From Cyprinodon diabolis (lineage: Eukaryota > Chordata > Actinopteri > Cyprinodontiformes > Cyprinodontidae), in the NCBI GenBank assembly GCA_030533445.1, contig CM060076.1, forward strand, positions 3,724,501-3,788,500: a stretch of DNA of 64,000 bases. Direction: 5' to 3'. Both the position numbers and the translations under genes were made by a program. Of the stretch, positions 53,861 to 64,000 are shown one piece after another. The notes beneath the pieces are model-generated. The model ran no database searches. It was not told the DNA's origin and was given only the letters and a program-made list of their open reading frames with translations. How positions within the stretch are numbered: position 1 is the first letter of the stretch; the number at the start of each line of letters is the position of its first letter.

Positions 53861-54381
53861 TTACTATTTAAAGATCTGCCCAATTCTTTGATCCAGAGTT
53901 ACCAAGGGTATTTTAGAAGTTTCTAGTTTTGCATATAAAATCCTAATAAGAAATATTGAAGTTTCTGGTTTTAATGTGACAAAATTTCATTGTGTCACTG
54001 AATCACAAAAGGTATCATAAGAATATTTGTTCTAGTGTGTAGTGGATCTTTTCCAGTGAAAAACTTTCAAACTCTCCTGTGAAACACTAAACCTTCCTAA
54101 ATGTTCTGCTTTGAGGTTTTCTGCTGATTTTTTTAGCTTAACGGTTAGAAGCAGGACTAGAATGAACACAGAGGTCACCGATTCATAGATTTTTCTGAGC
54201 TAAAGCCTGTCAGTGTTTGAAGCTCTGGTTCTAACATCATCATCATCACATTAACAAAAAAACGTCACTGTACACGCCCGGACCGCCGCCATGGTCCAAA
54301 GGGTCCAATATTAGATGTTTTAGATACTTTAAGGACTTCCGTTCTGAAGAGCTGGTGTTTCTGGTGAACCTCTCCGCCGTC

Positions 54382-54484
54382 TCAGGTCTGGTGTTTGAGA
54401 GCGTGCCGGCTTCTTTTTTCCCACAATGCACTTTTGTAGCTCTTCTGTTTCTTGGCCTTCATCTTCATAACAAAGTTCTCCTCC
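54382..54484 (-). CDS. Candidate terminal exon of an unidentified host gene
   Basis: An acceptor with a T-rich tract and ACCTCCAG is followed by a basic reading frame (EENFVMKMKAKKQKSYKSAL, then WEKRSRHALKHQT) and TGA at 54384-54382. Composition and splice context look like a true last exon with a highly basic C-terminus, as in many nucleolar or ribosomal proteins. I cannot name the gene or find its other exons. A minus-strand ATG followed by GCAG|GTAAAC at about 56820-56840 could be its first exon, but the phases do not join directly. Confidence 0.35.
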
Positions 54485-54654
54485 CTGGAGGTTAAAAAAA
54501 AAATGAATTTATGTGATACAGCTCAATAAAAACATGAATTTACTCAAGTTTATAAATGTTTCTCTTTCTAGGATTGTTTTAAAGCCAACAGGTAGGTAGG
54601 ATGAGGAAATTCTTATTTTTTCCAGTTTAGGATCCAGTTCAGGTTTATGAATTT

Positions 54655-54985
54655 CGACATCCATCAATTTTCCATCACGCTTATCCAAAGTGGGCTTGCA
54701 AGGGGTGCTGGTTCCTATCTCCAGCTGTCTACAGGCTAGAGGCAGGGTCCACCCTGGACAGGTCGCCAGTCCATTGCAGGGCAACACAGAGACACACAGG
54801 ACAAGCAACTTGTCCAAATTACCCAAACAGTCATGTTTTTGGACTGTGGGAGGAAGTCGGAGTACCCGGAGAGAACCCATGCATGCTCAGGGAGAACATG
54901 CAAACTCCATACAGAAAGACCCCGGGCTGGGAATTGAACCCAGGACCTTCTTGCTGCAAGGCAGCAGCGCTACCCACTGCGAAAA
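54655..54985 (+). mobile_element. Retroelement 3' tail, most complete copy
   Basis: CATCCATCAATTTTCCATCA, GGGTCCACCCTGGACAGGTC, CATGTTTTTGGACTGTGGGA, AGTACCCGGAGAGAACCC and GGCAGCAGCGCTACCCACTG, the order seen across many fish genomes. Confidence 0.7.
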
Positions 54986-55202
54986 CCAAGTTTATAAATT
55001 TTAAGATGAATTTATTTGCCTCTAGTGGCCTTTATTTTGTTATTTTTTAAAGTACGTAGACAGGAAAATGAGTTACAGGAGCGGGGAGAGACATTCAGCA
55101 AAGGTCAGCAGGATTGGGATTCAAACCCGTGACAGCTGGTATATGGGTCATGTGAGGTCATGTGTTCTACCTCCGAAACCATAGTTGCACCCCAGTTTAC
55201 CC

Positions 55203-56462
55203 TAGTGTTGCACTGATGCCATTTTTTGGCTCCGGGTTCCTACAGCATAAGGCAAGTTAAATTCAAAACTTTTAAAGACTTTTTAATGCCACTTGAAATA
55301 AAAACTTAAGACTAAATTCACAAGAAAAACCTGCTTGCGACAACTTAACCCAAAGGTTTATTTTAACATAAACCACTGCACTAATGTTTCAAATTTTGAA
55401 AAGCTTCCCATACAGGAAGAAAGCTAAAAACACACAAATGACAGATAGATTTTAACAATTATTTAACTGAATTCACAAACTTTGTTTTAGCAGGGAACAA
55501 AACTAATCAGTTTTAAAGCCACAACATAACCAGTGCTAAGTCTTTTTAGCAGCTATTTTTCTTTGTATGGTTTTCTTAGTATGTTTGATTTGGTGATAAG
55601 TGGAGGCGTTGCAGAGACAAGGGTGGAACTAAACTGAGAAATACCGGCTGTTTCTCTGTAACTCCATTTTGACGCTTTGTGTTTCGTGCTTCGCATGCGA
55701 CTCCACTGCCTTAATTCCCATCGTTCTGAGCTTGAATGACTTCTTGCACAAATCCACTGAGCCTCATGTATGTTCCCTGGTTTTAGCCATGGAGAAAACT
55801 CTTGGCTGGAGACAATTTTGGTTACATTTACACTTGCTCATATTTTCCAGACAAAAAGTTAATGGCGCATCTCCCAAATGTCCCGGCCGCAACAACGCTT
55901 TATTGGTTCCGCTATCGGGACGGAACCAATAATATCGAGCCATTTTAAAGTTTTATTTAGATTACAAAAATAAATCGTAATAAAAATAATCCTATTTATG
56001 ATGTTTTAAAAATTAAGACCTACGAAAGACTGATTTAAGACATTTTAAAACCAATTAAGGCCTTAGTTTTATTTTGAGGAATTCGATGCCTTTTAAGGCT
56101 TTTAAGGACCCGCGGGAACCCTGGATAACCGGCTGTGCACTATTGGCCGATACCGATACCATCTGTTTGAAATTGATGTGTGTGTATAGCTGAAGAACTG
56201 CATACTACTTGGATGTAAAATAATTGCCATCATGGCTTTGTCAAGCTGCTGCCTACCTTTGTGAAGCAGGTAAAAGACTAAAAGTGAATCCAGTAGAACT
56301 TTTTATTGCCTACCTGGAATGGGTGACAATAGTTGAATAAACTTTTGGCTCTCATAATGGTATCCGTGCCCTATTTGTTGGTACTCAACGATACTGATGC
56401 CACCATTTTAGTGCTGGATCGGGTTCCCGCCTGATACTGGTAGCGGTATCAGTGCAACACTA
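55203..56462 (+). mobile_element. hAT-like element, TAGTGTTGCACTGAT ends, interrupted by another
   Basis: The ends TAGTGTTGCACTGAT and ATCAGTGCAACACTA have flanks gtttaccc and gttaacac (6 of 8). The nested element is 55234-56122. Confidence 0.72.
55234..56122. mobile_element. Nested hAT-like element with GGGTTCC ends, full-length sister of 39700-40366
   Basis: Left GGGTTCCTACAGCATAAGGC and right GGACCCGCGGGAACCCTG. It contains a 223-bp segment between two ACGCTTT repeats (55672, 55895) that the intron 3 copy lacks. Confidence 0.65.
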
Positions 56463-56470
56463 GTTAACAC

Positions 56471-57320
56471 ATCTTAGATTTTGAAGACAATATACTCAAA
56501 TGCAGCCCAGATCACCTAAAAACAGAGAAACTCGGCTTTATATTGCAGCTTTAAAGGATAAATAACTTCAACAGTTTTCTAAAAAGCTTTACTGACTTTA
56601 TTAATGGTGCGACAGAATTAGAGGATCATAAGGTAAAGATGGCGGGTGGACCAGAATTACTGCAACATGATAAACAAAACATCACAATAAAGAAGGAGAA
56701 AAATAACATGCTTAAAAGAAAAAGTAAAAAATAAAAGATTTAACCTAAACATGTGTTGTTTGCTGCAGGTTTCTGTGATATCAGACAGTAGCAGGACCTG
56801 AGCTCCTAGATGTGTTTGTGTTTACCTGCGTTCACCATGTATTTATTTCAGGCAGAGTTCCAGGAGGAAGTCTAGTTAAAGTTTGGGACGAGCGCCAGAA
56901 CGGGAGCCGGGCCCCCCCACCGACCCCCTGAAGCCTGTGTTGTTATACTGACTCCACAGCCTGCTTCGCTCACACGTGTCTGTCTGTGTTCACTCACTGT
57001 GTTTGTGTTTGCTTGGAGCAGAAGCTGAAACACTCTCTGTCCCGAGAATCAGTGCAGAAGCAGCGCTGCAGCTCCCTCCGCAGGCGAACCGGACCGAATC
57101 CGTACGGCACCAAGTGGCTGGAAGACACATAGACACATATTTGTATAATACATTTTTAATGCTAAATATTATGGAGGACCTAGAGAGTCACTGAAGAAGA
57201 AAACCAGCTGATTCATATTTTACATTTAATTCGTGCAATTTGAAATCAAACCTGAACAGCAGTTTCTACTTGCACATTTTAAATTAAATTATGCAAAAGG
57301 ATTTTTAAATTGGTTTATTT
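56471..57320. other. Non-coding, no gene confirmed
   Basis: 56880-57120 is GC-rich relative to its surroundings and could hold a promoter or first exon on the minus strand, but nothing can be assigned. Confidence 0.35.
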
Positions 57321-57585
57321 ATTTCAATTCAATTCAGTTTATTTCTATAGCGCCATTTCACAACACAAGTCATCTCAAGGCACTTTACAGTTCACCAGAT
57401 CATACAGTCAGATTGATTCAATGTTTTCTATCTAAGGAAAACCAGTAGATTGCATCGACTCATTGACTCAAATACAATCCCTAACACTAAGCATGCTTGT
57501 GGCGACAGTGGAGAGGAAAAACTCCCTTTTAACAGGAAGAAACCAGCAGAACCAGGCTCAGTGTGAGCGGCCATCTGCCGAGGCT
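57321..57585 (-). mobile_element. L2 LINE 3' tail
   Basis: TTTATTTCTATAGCGCCA, TCTCAAGGCACTTTACAG and CTCCCTTTTAACAGGAAGAA; reverse complement of the family tail. Confidence 0.75.
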
Positions 57586-57864
57586 GATTAATCAATTATG
57601 GGATACTGGAATACTGGAATTTGAGCATAGATTTTCAATTTCTCTCTATATAAATACACATGTAAACACCATGTCTAATAACCCTGTATAATAATCCTAC
57701 TATAAAAAACAAAACAAAAACTGTCATATGAGGACGTATTGTACATACTGTATATATCCCATGCACCTTTTTCTTCCTTTGGCACATTCTTCTTCTTCTT
57801 TGACTATTTCAGCTGATGTAACGAGTAAATTTATCCACAGTGAGATCAATAAAGCCAATCAATT

Positions 57865-58033
57865 AATCAAACATGGAGTTTGCATGTTCTCCCTGAGTGG
57901 GTTCTCTCTGGGTAATCCAGCTTCCTCCTACAGTCCAAAAACAGGACTATTAGGTTATTTGGCTTCTCTAAATTCTCCTTAGGTGAGCGTGAAAGGTTGT
58001 TTGTCCTGTTTGTCTCTGTGTTGCCCTGCAATG
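57865..58033 (-). repeat. Retroelement tail fragment
   Basis: GGAGTTTGCATGTTCTCCCT and TGTGTTGCCCTGCAATGGAC are the reverse complement of 54770-54910. Confidence 0.65.
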
Positions 58034-58189
58034 GACTTGTATCCGTCAGAAACTATTCATATCCCTTTTATTTCTCTCTCCAGGTGTTCTGCACCTGCTG
58101 GAAGATGTAAGAATGATTAAACACATCTAGTGAAAATACAATTTGAAACAACTTTTTAGCATCCTGTCCTGGAAAAATATGATTGTTCA

Positions 58190-58440
58190 TTTCAGTTCAA
58201 TTCAGTTTATTTCTATAGTGCCAATTCACAGCTCACATCATCTCAAGGCACTTTATAGAGACAATACTGTCTGATTGGTAAGAAAAACTGATGACTGCAT
58301 CCAGTCTTTGACTTGCAAGACATGCTCCTCCTGGATGTGGTGACAACCTTCACATGCATTTTGTTGTTGAATCTTCAGCACTGAGGATGCATGTAGCGAC
58401 AGTGGAGAGGAAATCTCCCTTTTAACAGGAAGAAACCAGA
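58190..58440 (-). mobile_element. L2 LINE 3' tail, diverged
   Basis: GTTTATTTCTATAGTGCCAA through CTCCCTTTTAACAGGAAGAAAC, with a divergent middle. Confidence 0.65.
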
Positions 58441-60205
58441 CAATAAGCCTTTCTACTTAAAAAAACAAAAACAAACCAAAACACATCTGACTTTCCTGAG
58501 CCAGTGCATTGCAATGGCTTCTGAGTGTCACTCTGTAGTCATCTGATGTCCTATCTAGGAATATATATCAATGGTACAAACAGTTTCTGCTTAAAAATAT
58601 GTCCCCACTATGCAGACTTTCAAATACTCAAAATGCTCAGCATCCATTACGCCGTGTGTTTACTGGTTGCAGTGATGAGGACCATTTCCCAGGCAGGTAG
58701 ATTTAGCTTTTGCCTGTGCACATGACAACAGGGACTGGGATCTTTTTTTTTTATCTCTTTCAGGTTGTAAACTTCTAAACCTGTTAAACCTGCTGCTTTA
58801 GGTTTATATCCCTTTTAGACAAGCAATAGCTTTCTGTCATCAAACAGTACGTTGTTTTTTGTTTATGTTTTTGCAGCACAGAGGCATGATTCTGCAGATC
58901 AATTTTCCTTTTTTTTTTTTTTACGAGGCTTTATTTTTAGAATTTAAATGTGATTTCACTTGTCTTTTTTTTAAGAGTTCGGGGTTTTAAGGATGACTTT
59001 ATTTACTGCACATATAACTTTGAACTTAAAATAAACCCAAGCACAGCATCACAAACTGGAAGGTTTTGGAAAAGGTTTCCCAGAAATCCATCAATAAGCT
59101 GCAATTATCTTCCTGTGAGCCAAAGTTTAATATGAACCACAAACACGGCTCCTGTGTTCCTTTCTCTTCAGACAGATTTCAGTTGGTTCTTGGATCTATG
59201 TGGTGCCGGAGTGGCTACAGGTTAAAGCCTGATTATCAGCAGGAAAAAGTGACTGCAGCACAAACTGTCTGTAGCTTAAACAGAGACGTAACACCAAATG
59301 AAAGCAAAACTGCTCCAAAATTAAACATCTCTGCACCAAATTTAGACGTATAAGTGTTGAATCTGTTATCGGCAGCACATCTGGATCTCATTTCCACCAC
59401 ACAGCTGGAGATAACATTCAACCCTTTTCATCTCCTGGCCTCCTCCTCTATTCCCTCGTCTCTGTGATATCATTTATTTCTCTCCTTGCAGCTTGTTGAC
59501 CTCCCTGCTGTTACCTCCACCTTCCACCCTCTCCTAAGTGTCAGAGGGCTCCTCTCTTGGGTTACAAGGATGAATAAATCTGGGTGACCTGAACTGTTGA
59601 ACCGTAGCTCAATGAGTAACGGCTCTGAGGCAGCAGACACTCGACTCTTCCTGAATGCCTTCAGATGCAAAGCTTTCATCCAGTTATTGTTGCCAGAACA
59701 CATCAAACAGCCCAAAGATCAGTACCAACATTTCTCTGCTTTCGCATAGATGTGTGACAGCTTCTGCACAGCTTTCTGATACAACCTTTCTGACCTTCTG
59801 GCATCCAAACACACAAACCTAAAGCTTTTATAGCTGTTGGAGCGTCATGCACCACCTTTTCTTTTGTAGTTCAGGACCAGATCTGTAACAATGCATTCTC
59901 CAAAAGAACAAAACGTTTTGTCCGACACTGGCTTGGAACCGTTCTGACTGATAAAGAAGAGTCTAAGCTCGACCCGCTGCAATTTGCCAACCAGGTCCAC
60001 AGGTGTAAAGGAAAATGTGACTCCTTTTAATTACTAGCTTACAGTAGCAGCCATTCAAAATGGCCTACTCCCCTGCAACTACCAGCCAAATTCCCTTCAA
60101 CTTCCAGCCACTGTCCTTCTCCTGGGCATGCATCTTTTTACTCAGACTCCACCCTTTTGCTGAATTACAGGGTTTGACCAGAAAAAGACACTTCTCTTTA
60201 GTTCT
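58441..60205. other. Non-coding, no gene recognised
   Basis: Nothing recognised; overlapping small frames on both strands around 59.1-59.4 kb match no family. Confidence 0.45.
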
Positions 60206-60206
60206 T

Positions 60207-60306
60207 AATGTCTGCATTAAGACATTAATGCAGACATTAATGCAAATGTCTGCATTAATGTCTGCATTAATGCAGACATTAATGCCTGCATTAATGTCTG
60301 CATTAA
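60207..60306. repeat. Array of 12-bp units in both orientations (GTCTGCATTAAT)
   Basis: Units GTCTGCATTAAT and their complement ATTAATGCAGAC alternate in blocks, making several nested palindromes over about 100 bp. Confidence 0.85.
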
Positions 60307-60362
60307 ACAAAGAATATTTGAGTCAAAGATTGATGTTTAAAAAGGAATTGTAGGGGACCAGC

Positions 60363-60745
60363 TGTTAGGTTTATTCAATGATGATTATAAAGTTAATGTA
60401 TTTACATATAAAACATTGGAGAAATGAGATGCTTCACTCTGTTTACTGCAAACTGTCATGCAACGGTGGTAGAAAATTGCTGACGTTTGTACCACTCTAT
60501 TCTGTGATTCAATCAGAGGAGCATTTTGTCCTATGACCTGATCAATTGCCTTGTCAGAAGACCACTCTATTTTTTAACCCAGCCCATGTGTTATGATCTG
60601 CTAATAAAAAGGCGTCTGCAGAGGAAGTCCGTCAGAGAGTAGATGTAGCTGAATGTAGCTCTCTCCTTCTGCAGAAGCCGTTAAAAATTCCTCTTCTGTG
60701 TGGACTCAGTTCCTCTTTTACGAACCTACATTTTTAAACCTAACA
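60363..60745 (+). mobile_element. Solo LTR
   Basis: TGTTAGGTTTA...TAAACCTAACA with exact 5-bp duplications CCAGC at 60358-60362 and 60746-60750. An AATAAA lies at about 60603. It interrupts a repeat that is intact at 28490-28600. No internal region remains; the parent family is not identified. Confidence 0.8.
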
Positions 60746-60750
60746 CCAGC

Positions 60751-61465
60751 CAAGAACCCATCAAGGAAAGTGGGGACATTTTAAATGGCTACTTTTGTAA
60801 ATGTCCTGGAGGCATAAAAACCTATGTGAGGCTTTTAATGGTTGATTTCATTTCAGCTTTCAAAACATTTTAAACGTACATCTCGGTGAACACACTCCTG
60901 TGCTGTTTTAATCTGAATGTCTGCCAGGTGGAATTGATTTTTAACTTTTTAACATGTAAGCTGCAGGCAGAAAGGGTGAGTGTTGTCCTCTCCATGAAAC
61001 AGATGTTATTACCAGAGTCACCTCAGGGGTCTAAATTCCTTTTCCTTTTTGGATAATTTATACTCAAATAACTGTAAGAGTGCCTTTTAAAGACAAACAT
61101 CCTAAAGTTTGCTGATGACACTGTCATCGTCAATCTGCTGCAGGATGGGGTGATTAAAGAGGGAGCTCTTCTGGGCTACTCGACCGGAAGAAAACTCCCA
61201 ATCCTGCCCTTTCAAAAATATAAAAAAGTACAGAAAATACAAGTAATAAAACTATGAACTGGGATCAAAACACTACAGCAGTTGCCACAAATGGTCTGCA
61301 AAGACTTGATATTTTAGGTCGATAAAATCTCTTCAGCATTGTTAATATATATAAAACGTAGACAGAATAAGCCCCTTGAGATGAAACCATCAAATTTAAA
61401 AAGGGTTCCATTAAAAGGAAACAAAAAAAATAAACAACACAGAAATAATTCAATCTCAAATTAAT
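60751..61465. other. Non-coding, no gene recognised
   Basis: The first 60 bp complete the repeat interrupted by the LTR. Near 61100, CTGATGACACTGTCATCGTC recalls the DDT segment of a LINE reverse transcriptase, too short to call. Confidence 0.4.
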
Positions 61466-61469
61466 TAGA

Positions 61470-61655
61470 TTGTCACAGTACAACAAAATGAACACTCTGC
61501 ATGTAACCCATCCCTTCGGGAGCAGTGGGCTGCCATTGTGCGGCGCCAGGCGAGCAGACTGGCAGTGGCAGTCCGTGGGAGTGGGGCTCAAACTCAGAAC
61601 GTCGGGGACCCGAGTACAATGCCCTTACCACTAGGTAGCCACTCCCCAAGAAAGG
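61470..61655 (-). mobile_element. tRNA-derived SINE
   Basis: Reverse complement of the 49270-49512 SINE: CATCCCTTCGGGAGCAGTGG, then CAATGCCCTTACCACTAGGT. Confidence 0.68.
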
Positions 61656-61689
61656 TTCCACCAAAAAAGGTTCAGTCAGAAAATATTGA

Positions 61690-61805
61690 TATGACTAATT
61701 CCAAAAAAAGAAGAAAGTTAAAAACAATCCCCTGGACTTTGTTTCCATGTTTGAAGACGTTTCGCTTCCCATCCAGGAAGCTTTTTCAATTCAAAATGAC
61801 ATAAA
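61690..61805 (+). repeat. Dispersed GAAGACGTTTCGCTTCCC repeat
   Basis: TGAAGACGTTTCGCTTCCCA and AAGCTTTTTCAATTCAAAAT, as at 2041 and 9195. Confidence 0.65.
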
Positions 61806-61934
61806 TAGTGTTGAGTTCGAGATTTTGTACAGTAGCATTAAAGAACAGTCCATGGTGGGGGGGTGAGGGGTTATTGATGATGTTATGGGCTCGGGACACG
61901 CAGCGCTGCGATGAAATGTCATCCTGACCAGCTG

Positions 61935-62223
61935 TCTCACTGTGTGGTGTGGAGGCTGCAGCGTCTCAGACTGGAGGAAGGTGAGAACAGCAGAGAGGAT
62001 CATGGGGGCTCCTCTTCCCTCCATTAAAGACATTTCATCCCCTAGTGCTGCGTGTCCCGAGCCCGTGACATCATCAATGACCCCTCACACCCCCACCATA
62101 GACTGTTTTCCCTGCTGCCCTCTGGAAAGAGGCTTCACAGCATTCAATGCAGGACCAGCAGGTTCTGCAACAGTACTTTCCCCGCTGCCATCAGACAGCT
62201 GAACTATTCAACTCTAAACTGAT
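61935..62223 (+). pseudogene. Rex1-like reverse transcriptase C-terminus, frameshifted
   Basis: WRKVRTAERIMGAPLPSIKD, then in another frame ARDIINDPSHPHHRLFSLLP, SGKRL and TFPAAIRQLN to a TGA. The ERIxGxPLPSIxDI and PSHPxHxLFxLLPSGKR blocks belong to the end of Rex1-type ORF2. The polymerase core is absent. Confidence 0.68.
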
Positions 62224-62261
62224 CTCTGCATCACACTTGACATCATATTTGCACTTCCAAC

Positions 62262-62887
62262 TAGAGACTGACATTTTTTCGGGAATCCCACTCTTCTCGT
62301 GGGATTCCCGTGGGATGGGAGTCAGTATTAGTAACGATCACGTGATTGGGACGGTACAGGATTAAACATTAACGGGAGCAGACGGGAGCGGGAGCAAACC
62401 AATAGTAACTTAAAAAAAACTAGGATCGATGCCAAAAAATAAAATAAAATAGAAAGAAAAAAAATCCAGTACTGGCGCCGCCATTTTGTAGTTTTTTTCC
62501 TTGAAGCCTACACTATAATACGAGTCAAAAAAACTACACGACCCAAAAACCAACAGTGCTTCCGCTCGGAGTTTTTCACCCGCGCTGAAAAACAACAATG
62601 GAGGGACCAACAGTTACTACAGTTAGAAACAGGAACTTAACTGACCCTTCATAGAAATTCAGATTCAATGTATTGGCAGAAATCTTATCGAAGACAAGAA
62701 TGGGAGTGGTGCAGGAGCGGGAGTCATTCTGAATGGGAGCGGGATGGGAGTGGGAGTAATTTCACCAGGAGTGGGACGGGACAGGATTTAGATTTCTACT
62801 CTGGCCCGGGATCGGGACGGGACACAATTTTTTTCTGTGGGAGTGGGACGGGACAGGAGTGAAAATCCACTCCCGTGTCAGTCTCTA
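62262..62887. mobile_element. hAT-like MITE, TAGAGACTGACA ends (copy 2)
   Basis: The same family as 19849-20359, reversed. Exact 8-bp duplications CTTCCAAC are at 62254-62261 and 62888-62895. The GC-rich interior is built of GGGAGTGGGACGGGA-like repeats. Confidence 0.88.
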
Positions 62888-63152
62888 CTTCCAACATGGC
62901 TGATTTTTTTGATAATCCCTTTAAATAACACAACTCAATGTTCTACTTTATTTTGCCCCATATCTATTTATTTGCACTGCACTAAACCTTTCCATATTAA
63001 TGCCTTTTGCTCCATGACTTTCAAACTTGTTTTCCGTTTCTCCTACACTGTTTACATTCTTGATCACTGCTGCACTTTATAAAATAGAAATGCTGCTCAT
63101 TCACTGTTGAAAGCTGTACGCATCGAAATTACAATAAAGTTGGTCTAAGTCT

Positions 63153-64000
63153 TATTGTTGAATTTAGACTTCTGGCCTAAATGATGGATTGAGGGCTGTA
63201 GAGCCTCAGATGATCTCTCTGACCTCCTGGATGAGTCGCTGAGGTGCTGAATTTGAAGCCCCACTGGGGAGTTTCTATGGTTCCATGTTTTGATTCTGGG
63301 TAGTAATCAGGATTGGCTTTGGTTGGGATAATTGAACCATAAAATGTTTTTAAGAATGACATCCAGAGTCAGGAATCTCCCTATAACTGTTTCCCTTCAA
63401 AAAATAAAGTCATTTTGAAAAAAAAAAACACTTTTATTTCTTACCTTTTTAAGCTTCTGAAATGTTTGATAATCTGCATTTAGACACATGAAACTGTATG
63501 GAGATCCCTCCCGAAAAACATAAATCAGAAATAAATCCCAAATAAATTCAGATTTTTGTCTCTAGTCTTTGTATTTAGAAAACTGCTGCTGTTGTGTGTT
63601 TTATAATTGTTCCATCCTGGGAAAGAAACGATCCAAATAAATCATTTTTTAGCTTAAGAAGAAGACGCTTGATGCTGAGTCGATGAAGTTTTGATTTATT
63701 GAAACCAAATGCATCAGCCTTAAGGCATCAGCTACAAATTCTTATAAAGAATGTCTACTTCACCTAGAAATATGAGCTGACAGCTCCTGATACAATAACA
63801 TCCAGCAAACTGTGCAATCATGGGCGTTACCATGGAAACCGGGGCTGGGCCTAAACCATAATAGATGCTCAACAGGCTGCCAGATAATCAAGTGTGAATG
63901 CTTATGCATTCCCACTTCCACTTATTGTTGTTCACTTAAAATTTTTCTGACTCTAACTAGTCCCGCAGTTTTCAACCGATTTCAACAATTTTGGTATCAA
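63153..64000. other. Non-coding, no gene recognised
   Basis: Nothing recognised to the end of the window. Confidence 0.45.

Larger units (their letters stand above)
61845..63152 (+). mobile_element. Rex1-like LINE 3' end, with an inverted duplication and a nested hAT
   Basis: C-terminal coding (61935-62223), 3' UTR split by the hAT at 62262-62887, and tail TTACAATAAAGTTGGTC. 61845-61922 is an inverted copy of about 62028-62110. Confidence 0.65.

Noticed and set aside
60207..60306. CRISPR-like array
   Set aside because: Units are 12 bp, palindromic and without unique spacers, in a vertebrate genome.
60060..60353. 97-codon frame with MQTLMQ-type repeats
   Set aside because: It translates the palindromic 12-bp array; no protein family.

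Overview
The window is genomic DNA of a bony fish, probably a percomorph and possibly a cyprinodontiform. That rests on the repeat families, the short GT-AG introns and the gene found; no species marker was tested. There is no bacterial gene organisation. Most open frames are random, lie in repeats, or are antisense to them.

The one host gene I can assemble with confidence is on the minus strand between about 36.4 and 47.3 kb. It is an E2F6-type transcription factor with a THAP zinc finger at its N-terminus (e2f6). I place nine coding exons: 47041-47211, 44312-44593, 44069-44099 (or to 44055), 39454-39655, 39140-39295, 38956-39070, 38820-38879 (or from 38750), 36888-36927 and 36652-36803, with an AATAAA signal at 36428-36433. 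The joined frame closes at 402 residues. Two points stand out. The E2F DNA-contact motif RRxYD reads HRVHT here, while the THAP zinc ligands are intact. Also, the 69-nt intron at 39071-39139 is an AT-AC intron with U12-type signals. A second possible host exon, a minus-strand terminal exon, is at 54382-54484.

The rest is intergenic and intronic DNA dense in transposable elements. 0-9 kb: a hairpin element with a telomere-like loop, a helicase-exon element, an L2 fragment, and a THAP-bearing repeat with a TTAA element nested in it. 9.9-11.6 kb: an RLE-type (R4/Dong-like) LINE set in a (TA)n tract inside a hAT-like element. 12.6 kb: a cluster of consensus transcription-factor sites. 14-15.8 kb: a second THAP repeat, and a second helicase element inserted in a retroelement tail. 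18-20.5 kb: a TTAA element and a hAT nested in another hAT. 22.5-25.4 kb: an L2 3' region, a TG...CA unit with a 5-bp duplication, and a hAT with a perfect 8-bp duplication. 26.9-33.2 kb: an L1 with poly(A) and target duplication, an L2 3' region and another TTAA element. 34-35.3 kb: a nearly complete Tc1/mariner element with one nonsense codon. 36.4-47.3 kb: e2f6, whose introns hold at least seven elements. 47.5-48.8 kb: an L2 LINE with the C-terminus of its ORF2. 49-64 kb: tRNA-derived SINEs, L2 tails, nested hATs, a solo LTR and a Rex1-like LINE end.

No search could be run. Family names rest on recognised motifs, terminal repeats and target-site duplications (TSDs) visible in the sequence.
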